Assembly (NCBI RefSeq): GCF_050122995.1
Contig: NZ_JBNLIA010000014.1
Location: 1 to 64,000, forward strand
DNA from: Haloparvum alkalitolerans
Lineage (GTDB): Archaea; Halobacteriota; Halobacteria; Halobacteriales; Haloferacaceae
Length of the DNA stretch: 64,000 nucleotides
Reading direction: 5' to 3'
The translations under genes and the position numbers were made by a program. Below the pieces are notes generated by a model. The model was not told the origin of the DNA and did no database searches. It was given only the letters and a program-made list of their open reading frames with translations. This document shows positions 16,955 to 23,353 of this stretch, in pieces (the stretch's first letter is position 1; every line of letters begins with the position of its first letter).

Positions 16955-17014
16955 GTGGACCGCCGCGAACCGGCGTGGACTGCCGCGGACCGGTGTGGAA
17001 CGCCGCGAACCGCC
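16955..17014 (+). repeat. 20-bp tandem repeat, three copies
   Basis: Three imperfect copies of GTGGACCGCCGCGAACCGGC (16955-16974, 16975-16994, 16995-17014) lie between the K+ channel and TrkA-C genes, ending about 40 bp before ATG 17057. Each differs from the others by two or three bases. Confidence 0.7.
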
Positions 17015-17056
17015 GACGGCGGTAAGCGTTTAGGTGTGCCGGGAAAGAGGGAGAGC

Positions 17057-18313
17057 ATGACGCTCCCGGTCGAGATCCTCTACGGGATCTACCTCGGCGT
17101 GCTGACGGGGATCGTGCCGGCGCTGGTGGCCGGCGTCCTCGGATTCGTGTTCAAGTACTTCACGGGGGTGACGATCCCCGGTTTCGGTGTCGTCGTCCTC
17201 GCGCTCGCTATTGCAGGGGTCAACGGCGGCCTGCTCGCGCTCAACGACCCGACCGTGCGCAACTCCGAGCGCGCTCCCGCGGTGCTGACCGCGATTTTGG
17301 TCGTGTTGATGCTCTCGCTGTACGCCCACGCGCAGGGTGACAAGCTCGGCGCGACGGCGCCGCGCCGAATGTCCCTGCGCACGATCCGCGACCGCACCCT
17401 CTCCGCGGACGTCATCGAGCGCGTCGGCGGCCGTGGACAGGTCCGGATCGACATCGCCGGATCGGTCGGCGACATGGAGGGCTACCCGCCGCTCCCGGCG
17501 GCGATCCGAGCCGAGATCACCGACGGCGAGTGGAAGTTCCCGGCGGACGTGCCGCTTTCGGAGCTGGAAACGCGACTCGCCGACCGTCTCAAAACCGAGT
17601 ACGACCTCCCGGACGTGGCCGTCACCATCGACGAGCGGGCGCGAGCGACGGTCAGCGCCGCGCCGCCGATGGGCGGACTCTCGAAGCGCGTCCCGCCCGG
17701 CCAGCGTGCGGTCTCGGTCTCTGCGCTCGTTCCGACGGGGATCGCCCGCGGCGACGAGGTCCGCGTGTTCACCGACGACGGGGCCGTCGAGGGAACAGTG
17801 CTCTCCGCGAAGTCCGGCGGACCGGCCGCAAAGCCGAACCCGGCGTCCGCCTCGCCGGGGACTGCAGCCGGCGGTGATGGGGTACCGCGGACCGACGGCG
17901 GCGAGGGTGCAGCGGCGGAGGCCCCGCCACCGAGTGCGCCGACGACCACGGGCGGAGAGGGCCGCGTCACGCTCGCCGTCGACCGCGCGGAGGCGAGCAC
18001 ACTGCTGTCGGTCGACCGCGGGCGGGTGCTGGTGGCCTCGCGTGGCACGCACCGGGAGTTCGAGCTGACGACGCTGCTGCGCCGGGCCGGCAAGCGGTTC
18101 CGGCGGATGACGGTTCGGGCCGACGGCCCGCTCGACGGGCACTCGCTCGCGGACGCCGCGGTCCGTGAAACGTACGACGTGGTCGTCGTCGCCGCGAAGG
18201 CGGAAACGTGGACGGTCGCCCCGCGGGGCGGCGCGACGCTGTCCGCGGGCGACGAGCTCTTCGTCGTCGGGACGCGCGAGGCGCTCGACGGCTTCACGGA
18301 GGTGGCGACGTGA
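17057..18313 (+). CDS. Membrane protein with TrkA-C-type domain (first of pair)
   Basis: A 418-residue protein. Three N-terminal membrane helices (residues about 8-30, 37-58, 75-92) are followed by a soluble domain beginning GATAPRRMSLRTIRDRTLS, a variable Pro/Ala-rich linker (about 255-305), and a C-terminal domain (RRMTVRADGPLDGHSLADAAVRETYDVVVVAAK... GDELFVVGTREALDGF) with RCK/TrkA-C character. TrkA-C domains bind small ligands such as nucleotides or c-di-AMP in K+ transport proteins. Its TGA overlaps the GTG start of the next gene, a paralogue with the same layout. The start follows a GTTTAG box by about 27 nt. Confidence 0.8.
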   Translation: MTLPVEILYGIYLGVLTGIVPALVAGVLGFVFKYFTGVTIPGFGVVVLALAIAGVNGGLLALNDPTVRNSERAPAVLTAILVVLMLSLYAHAQGDKLGATAPRRMSLRTIRDRTLSADVIERVGGRGQVRIDIAGSVGDMEGYPPLPAAIRAEITDGEWKFPADVPLSELETRLADRLKTEYDLPDVAVTIDERARATVSAAPPMGGLSKRVPPGQRAVSVSALVPTGIARGDEVRVFTDDGAVEGTVLSAKSGGPAAKPNPASASPGTAAGGDGVPRTDGGEGAAAEAPPPSAPTTTGGEGRVTLAVDRAEASTLLSVDRGRVLVASRGTHREFELTTLLRRAGKRFRRMTVRADGPLDGHSLADAAVRETYDVVVVAAKAETWTVAPRGGATLSAGDELFVVGTREALDGFTEVAT

Positions 18314-19656
18314 CCCCCGCGCTCGTCCCCGCGGACCTCGTGAGCAGTATCGCCACCGACGCGAGCGGAGCGGTCCTGCAGGCTTCCGGCGGCGTCACGT
18401 TCAACGAGCCGATGCGGGCGGCGGCGACGTTGGTCACGTTCGCGGTCGTGGCCGCGGTCGCAGCGGGGAGCGCCGCCGTCGCGTACCGGTGGTACTTCCG
18501 CGAGCGCGTGGGGGAGGGCATCGCCGCGCTGGTCGGCGTCGCGGTCGTCGCGCTCTACCTCAACACGGCGTCGCTCGGGGCGGTCATCGGCGGCACCGAG
18601 TACGAACTCCTCCGGCTCGACGCGGTGTTCTTCAACGTCGTCGCCATCGGCGTCGCGGCCGCCGCGGCGCCCGTCGGACTCCACCTCGGCGACGGGCTCG
18701 CGACGAACTTCTTCGCGGTCACCGGCGGGAAGCGGCTCGAGGGGGAGGTGAGCGACGTGGTCCGGACCATCGGCCGCGTGACGCCGGTGACGCTCCCCGC
18801 GGTCGACGACATCGGCGACATGGACGCCTACGAGCCGGTCGACCCCGAGACGAAGACGGAGATGGCCGACAAGACGCTGCTGTTCCCGCGCCGGCTCACT
18901 GTCGAGGAGCTCCGCGACCGGCTCGTGACCCGGATCAAGGAGGACTACGGCGTCGGCTACGTCGACGTCGACGTGACCGCCGAGGGCGAGGTGGAGTTCC
19001 TCGCGCTCGGCTCTCGGGCCGCCGGCATCGGCCCGACGCTCGCGCCCGGCACCGCCGCGGTCGCGGTGACCGCCGACCCCGCCAACGCCGCGACGCCGGG
19101 CGACGTGGTGCAGGTCTGGAAGCCGGGGGGCACACCGGACGAAGCGGAAGCGGCGGGTGCGGGAGAGTCCGGCGAGGCGGATCAGCGCCCGAAGCGCGTC
19201 GCCACCGCGGAGCTCCGTGCGACCGCCGGCGACGTGGCGACGCTGGCGCTGGACGAGGCGGACGCGTCCGCGCTCGACGACCGGACGGTCTACCGGCTGG
19301 CCACCCTGCCCGCGGAGCAGCGGGCCGACCGCGAGTTCGCGACCGTCCTGCGGAGTGCCGACGAGACGATGAGCGCGGTCCGCGTCGAGCCGGGGAGTTC
19401 CCTCGTCGGGACCACCGTCGCGGACGTGGCGGCGGTCGTCGCCGCGGTCCGTCCCCCGGAGGGGAGCGTTCAGGCCATCCCGCCGCGCGCCTACGCCTTC
19501 GCCGCGGGCGATACGGTCTACCTGGTGGGGCGGCCGGACGAGCTCCGCCGCTTCGAGACGCTCGCCGCGGACGGCGAAGATGGGGAGAGCGACGCTGACG
19601 CCGTCACCGGGTCCGACGACGTGGACGACGGTGACGGCGTCGATGACGGCGAGTGA
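18310..19656 (+). CDS. Membrane protein with TrkA-C-type domain (second of pair)
   Basis: A 448-residue protein paralogous to the preceding one: three membrane helices (AAATLVTFAVVAAVAAGSAAV, GIAALVGVAVVALYLNTASLG, VFFNVVAIGVAAAAAPVGLHL), a soluble middle domain (DKTLLFPRRLTVEELRDRLVTRIKEDYGVGYVDVDV) and a C-terminal TrkA-C-like domain ending GDTVYLVGRPDELRRFETL, then an acidic tail. The GTG start overlaps the upstream stop, so the two are translationally coupled and could form a heteromeric complex. No ion-conducting pore is visible in either; a regulator of the neighbouring channel is a reasonable guess only. Confidence 0.8.
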   Translation: MTPALVPADLVSSIATDASGAVLQASGGVTFNEPMRAAATLVTFAVVAAVAAGSAAVAYRWYFRERVGEGIAALVGVAVVALYLNTASLGAVIGGTEYELLRLDAVFFNVVAIGVAAAAAPVGLHLGDGLATNFFAVTGGKRLEGEVSDVVRTIGRVTPVTLPAVDDIGDMDAYEPVDPETKTEMADKTLLFPRRLTVEELRDRLVTRIKEDYGVGYVDVDVTAEGEVEFLALGSRAAGIGPTLAPGTAAVAVTADPANAATPGDVVQVWKPGGTPDEAEAAGAGESGEADQRPKRVATAELRATAGDVATLALDEADASALDDRTVYRLATLPAEQRADREFATVLRSADETMSAVRVEPGSSLVGTTVADVAAVVAAVRPPEGSVQAIPPRAYAFAAGDTVYLVGRPDELRRFETLAADGEDGESDADAVTGSDDVDDGDGVDDGE

Positions 19657-19744
19657 GGCCGGTCGGCGGGCGACGCGATCCGTCCTACCGGCACGGAGCC
19701 GGGGCGGACGCAATCCTCTTACGCGCGGCCGTGGGCTGTCCGGT

Positions 19745-20017
19745 ATGGAGTGGAAACTGTTCGCCGACCTCTCGGAGATCGCCGGCGGACGCACGGTGAC
19801 CGTCGACGCCGAACCGGGCGACACGGTCGAGGAGGCGCTCGACGCCCTGCTGGCCGCACATCCCGATCTACGCGACCGGATCATGGAGGGGGACGAACTC
19901 GCGGACCACATCAACGTCCTCGTGAACGGTTCGAACGTCGCTCACGAGGAGGGGCTGGAGACGGAGCTCTCGCCCGGCGACGAACTGGCGCTGTTCCCGC
20001 CGGTCAGCGGCGGGTAA
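19745..20017 (+). CDS. samp1: Ubiquitin-like small archaeal modifier protein SAMP1
   Basis: A 90-residue beta-grasp protein starting MEWKLFADLSEIAGGRTVTVD and ending ALFPPVSGG. The start, the HINVLVNG segment and the VSGG terminus closely match Haloferax SAMP1 (MoaD/ThiS family). The terminal diglycine is adenylated by the E1-like UbaA and can be joined to lysines of target proteins or thiocarboxylated to donate sulfur for molybdopterin. UbaA is not in the window. The ATG begins after a CTTACGC region, with no convincing Shine-Dalgarno. Confidence 0.93.
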   Translation: MEWKLFADLSEIAGGRTVTVDAEPGDTVEEALDALLAAHPDLRDRIMEGDELADHINVLVNGSNVAHEEGLETELSPGDELALFPPVSGG

Positions 20018-20101
20018 CCGTGGACGGCCGGTCTCCGGTCCCCTGCCGCCCGCGTGGCGCGTAACCGGACTTTTCAAACGCGCCCGTCGCGGAGTGGGAC
20101 T

Positions 20102-21166
20102 ATGAGCGACGACGAGGGTCACGACGAGGACCACGCGGACGGCCACGACGAGGACCACGCGGGCCACCACGCGCCCCACCGCGAGGAGTTCTCCGAGGAC
20201 CCGCTCGGACACACGCGCGTAGCGGGGGGAATGACCGTCTCGGAACTGGTCGAGCAGTACGGCCACGCCGGCATCGGCGCGGCGTCGGTCCACGAGGCGG
20301 GCGACGTGCTCGCGGAGATGCTCGGCAACGACGACTGCACCGTCTTCCTGTCGCTGGCGGGCGCGATGATTCCGACCGGGATGCGCGCGGTCGTCGCCGA
20401 CCTGATCCGCGACGGCTACGTCGACGCGCTGGTGACGACGGGCGCGAACCTCACCCACGACGCCATCGAGGCCATCGGCGGGAAGCACCACCACGGCCGC
20501 GAGGGGGACCCCGAGAAGTCCGCCCGCGAGCACGACGAGACGCTCCGCGACGAGGAGGTCGACCGCATCTACAACGTCTACCTCCCGCAGGAGCACTTCG
20601 CGCTGTTCGAGTCGCACCTCCGCGAGGAGGTGTTCCCGCCGCTGGAGGCGGAGGGGACCGTCTCCATCGAGCGCCTCTGCCGCGAACTCGGGCGCGCAAA
20701 CGCCGAGGTCAACGAGCGCGAGGACGTGGCCGAGGCGCCGGGCGTCGCCGCGGCGGCTTACGAGAACGACGTGCCGATCTACTGCCCGGCCGTTCAGGAC
20801 TCGGTGCTGGGCCTGCAGGCGTGGATGTACGCACAGACCGGTGACCTCACGCTGGACGCGCTCGCGGACATGACCGCGCTGACGGACCTGGCGTTCGACG
20901 CCGACGACGCCGGCTGCCTGCTGGTCGGCGGCGGCGTCCCGAAGAACTTCACCCTCCAGACGATGCTCGTCACGCCGCGTGCGTACGACTACGCGGTCCA
21001 GATCACGATGGACCCCGAGGCGACCGGCGGCCTCTCGGGCGCGAGCCTGGAGGAAGCGCGCTCGTGGGGGAAACTGGAGCGGGACGCACGCAACGCCTCC
21101 GTCCACGGCGACGCGACCGTGATGCTCCCGCTGCTGGTCGCGGCCGCCCGCGAGCGGATCGAGTAG
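20102..21166 (+). CDS. dys: Deoxyhypusine synthase
   Basis: A 354-residue protein. The first 25 or so residues are unusually His/Asp/Glu-rich (HDEDHADGHDEDHAGHHAPH). The enzyme core includes VFLSLAGAMIPTGMRAVV, LVTTGANLTHDAIEAIGG, IYCPAVQDSVLGLQ, LLVGGGVPKNF and the catalytic lysine Lys324 in SWGKL. In eukaryotes it moves an aminobutyl group from spermidine to eIF-5A. In haloarchaea, where agmatine is the main polyamine, work in Haloferax volcanii reported agmatine as donor, completed by an agmatinase. Both eif5A and an agmatinase-like gene lie 6.5 kb downstream. Confidence 0.95.
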   Translation: MSDDEGHDEDHADGHDEDHAGHHAPHREEFSEDPLGHTRVAGGMTVSELVEQYGHAGIGAASVHEAGDVLAEMLGNDDCTVFLSLAGAMIPTGMRAVVADLIRDGYVDALVTTGANLTHDAIEAIGGKHHHGREGDPEKSAREHDETLRDEEVDRIYNVYLPQEHFALFESHLREEVFPPLEAEGTVSIERLCRELGRANAEVNEREDVAEAPGVAAAAYENDVPIYCPAVQDSVLGLQAWMYAQTGDLTLDALADMTALTDLAFDADDAGCLLVGGGVPKNFTLQTMLVTPRAYDYAVQITMDPEATGGLSGASLEEARSWGKLERDARNASVHGDATVMLPLLVAAARERIE

Positions 21167-21259
21167 TTCCGGCTCCGCCGGCGGTCCGTGTCCGCGGTCG
21201 CCCGGCAAGGACCGATTCTTCACGAACGTTTATGACTGTAGAGGGCGCAGGGTAGCGTG

Positions 21260-21527
21260 ATGGCACCCGTAGTACACGAGTAGTCGGGCGGCGACGACGG
21301 AATCGGACGGACCGAACGGACCCACTGCCACGCGGTCGACGGACGCCCGGTGGCGCGACGAGACCGCGCCACCCGGTGCGGACACCCCGGCCGAGAGCGA
21401 GGCACCGAGCGACGACCGCCCGACGACCGGCGCGGAGGCCGTGGCGCGCGCCCCGGCGACGTTCGACGCGGGCGACACGCGGCGGCTCCGCAACCTGGTG
21501 GACGCCGCCAACGGCGTCGTGCGCTGA
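21260..21527 (+). pseudogene. Candidate frame-broken small gene after dys
   Basis: A TTTATGAC box (21230-21237) lies 23-30 nt before ATG 21260, as for leaderless genes, but the frame ends after seven codons (MAPVVHE, TAG 21281-21283). Skipping one base there gives an open frame through to TGA 21525-21527 of about 88 codons. Its composition is haloarchaeal, and its end, ATFDAGDTRRLRNLVDAANGVVR split as ATFDAGDTRRLRNL and VDAANGVVR, looks coding. No family is recognised. It could be a recent frameshift, a sequencing error, programmed frameshifting or chance. The remainder of the gap 21167-21576 shows nothing else. Confidence 0.35.
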
Positions 21528-21576
21528 CGCGCCGCTTGCGGTGCTTTTCTGAAGAACGAGCGCCGTCGCGCCGCAG

Positions 21577-22179
21577 TCAGAAGAGGTCGTCGACGCGATC
21601 GCGGGTCGCCGCCTCGGCGCCCGAGTTGTCCACGACCGCGTGCTCGCTCTCGACGGGGTCGTACTCATCGCGGAACATGAGGTGGACCTCGAAGTCGGCG
21701 TCCGAGAGCCCGTCGCGCGCCGCGATGCGCTCTTCGACCACGTCCACCTCGCACTCGACCTTGACGAGCCGGAAGGGGACCCCGTGCTCGGCGGCGGCCG
21801 CGCGCACGTCCTCGCGGAAGCGGGCCTGCGCGAACGTGGCGTCGAGGACGACGCTCTCGCCGTCCGCGACCTCCTCCGCGGCGCGGTCGATCAGTTCGCC
21901 GTACACCCGCTCGGTCTCCGCGTCGGTGTAGTCCGGGTCCGGGAACAGCTGCTTGCGTATCGCGTCCGTCCGCAGGACCTCGCCGTCGACGTGCTCGGCG
22001 ACGCGGCGCGCGACGGTCGTCTTGCCGACGCCCGGCAGGCCGCAGACGACGACCAGCGCCGGCCCGTCGTCGGTCACGGCGGCCGCGGTCGCGTCGGGGT
22101 CCGCCGCGGCGGCGTCGTCGGAGTCGGCGTCCGTCTCGTCCCCCGCGACCCCCGACCGCGGTCGCCCGCTCTCAGCCAT
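21577..22179 (-). CDS. P-loop kinase (AAA_33 type)
   Basis: A 200-residue protein. An acidic N-terminal 38 residues precede the Walker A motif GLPGVGKTT (47-55). ESVVLDATFAQARFREDV and LVKVECEVDVVEERIAAR follow, as in small ATP-dependent kinases of the zeta-toxin/gluconokinase-like group. Such proteins phosphorylate small molecules or RNA ends; the substrate here is unknown. It is transcribed toward the 3' side of the dys region, probably as a single gene. Confidence 0.85.
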   Translation of the reverse strand: MAESGRPRSGVAGDETDADSDDAAAADPDATAAAVTDDGPALVVVCGLPGVGKTTVARRVAEHVDGEVLRTDAIRKQLFPDPDYTDAETERVYGELIDRAAEEVADGESVVLDATFAQARFREDVRAAAAEHGVPFRLVKVECEVDVVEERIAARDGLSDADFEVHLMFRDEYDPVESEHAVVDNSGAEAATRDRVDDLF

Positions 22180-22579
22180 CCGACTCGCTCCCCCGGATTC
22201 GCCCTCGCCCCGGCGCGGTACTCATTCGGAACCGATCACTGCCGTGGAGTAAATGAAGGTTCCCCTCGCGCGTGCGCTCGCGACGCGGTGGCACGGGGCG
22301 GGGAGATCTCGGCGGGACGGGCGACGACGGCCCGGCCCGCCCCCGGAGCCGCGGACTTAACCCGACCGCGGGCGTACGACCGCGCGGCCGATGACGACGC
22401 ACCGCTCCGAGCCGCCTCGGCACCGGCGATGACGAGCCCTATGAGTGCCGAGGCCAGCTTTTAACGAGAAGCGGATCACGGAGGAGCACGACTGCTGCCA
22501 CGGTAGGCACGAGCCCCGGCCAATCGCTCACCGGTGAGGCGGACACGGATTTCAGAAAGTCGCCGAGTAACCGATCGGT
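22180..22579. other. Intergenic region without recognised gene
   Basis: About 400 bp between the kinase start and the short antitoxin-like ORF. From about 22440 the base composition becomes less GC-rich, and an AGCTTTTAACGAG TATA-like box appears at 22452-22464 on the plus strand. It is too far from ATG 22580 for a leaderless start, so a leader of about 95 nt would be implied. No tRNA or structured repeat is seen. Confidence 0.5.
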
Positions 22580-22747
22580 ATGGCGGCCGAGAGCTCCGAC
22601 AGAGTTCGAGAAATCGCTGAGGTCCGCAGCCTTGCGGAGTCCGAACTGTCCGAGCAGGCGCTCGAACGTGGTCTCGACGACCTGTGGGAGGGCATCGTTC
22701 TCGCTCGGTACCTCGACGGCGAAATCGACCGGGGCCTGAACGCGTGA
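22580..22747 (+). CDS. Short antitoxin-like ORF, probably internally truncated
   Basis: A 55-residue acidic, helical protein (MAAESSDRVREIAEVRSLAE ... ARYLDGEIDRGLNA). The N-terminal part resembles, from memory, haloarchaeal ribbon-helix-helix-like antitoxins that precede PIN toxins; those continue about 25-30 residues beyond the LDGEIDR region and often end GLNA. Here LDGEIDR joins GLNA directly, as if an internal segment were deleted. No PIN-domain gene follows. Codon use and composition are less GC-rich than flanking genes. It may be a remnant; the function is unproven. Confidence 0.5.
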   Translation: MAAESSDRVREIAEVRSLAESELSEQALERGLDDLWEGIVLARYLDGEIDRGLNA

Positions 22748-22779
22748 CGCTCGCGCCGTCTCGGACGCGGATCGACCGT

Positions 22780-23250
22780 TCACTCCGTCGAGACTCTCTC
22801 TACGACCTCTCTGCTTCGGTACTGCTGTTCGTACAGGTCTTCCCAGGCGGCCTCGTCGAACCCGTTCGATCCGACCGGTTCGAACTGGGTGACTACCACC
22901 TGCAACGCGCACTCGGTGCACTGAGCTATCCCGTCGACCGCGAACACTTCGATACCGACGTCGGGGTGGTCTGCGATTCTGGAAACGTCGCCCTCCTGTG
23001 CTCGGAACGTCTCATCGCTTCCACAGCCCGGACAGGTATACTCGGTCGCGATCAGGACGTCACCGGAGCTGGGATCCACGGTCTGACGGTAATACTCGAG
23101 CGCCGCCATCAGGTGGTCCAGTTCGTTCTCCGCTATCCTGAGTTCGATCGGATCGTCGTTCTTCTGCTCGACGACCTTGTTCATCAACCGGCACGCCGTC
23201 TCGAAACACGCCTCCCGATCTACCGTCGTCCGTGAGTCACGGTCGTCCAT
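22780..23250 (-). CDS. Hypothetical protein with a single zinc ribbon
   Basis: A 156-residue protein. An N-terminal helical half (FETACRLMNKVVEQKNDDPIELRIAENELDHLMAALEYYR) is followed by a four-cysteine zinc ribbon, CPGC (about residue 73) and CTEC (about 112), set in beta-strand-like sequence. Composition is less GC-rich than typical for the window. No family is recognised. It is convergent with the antitoxin-like ORF and its start is about 100 bp from the end of the Vps62-like gene on the same strand. Confidence 0.7.
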   Translation of the reverse strand: MDDRDSRTTVDREACFETACRLMNKVVEQKNDDPIELRIAENELDHLMAALEYYRQTVDPSSGDVLIATEYTCPGCGSDETFRAQEGDVSRIADHPDVGIEVFAVDGIAQCTECALQVVVTQFEPVGSNGFDEAAWEDLYEQQYRSREVVERVSTE

Positions 23251-23353
23251 AGTTGTCTGAACGTGTCGCCCGACGTATCGCGAGTTCGGTCTGGGTCACT
23301 GAAAGAGCTCTCCCGTCGGGGCTCGTCCCGACCCTCGATCGAGAGTCGCCGCC

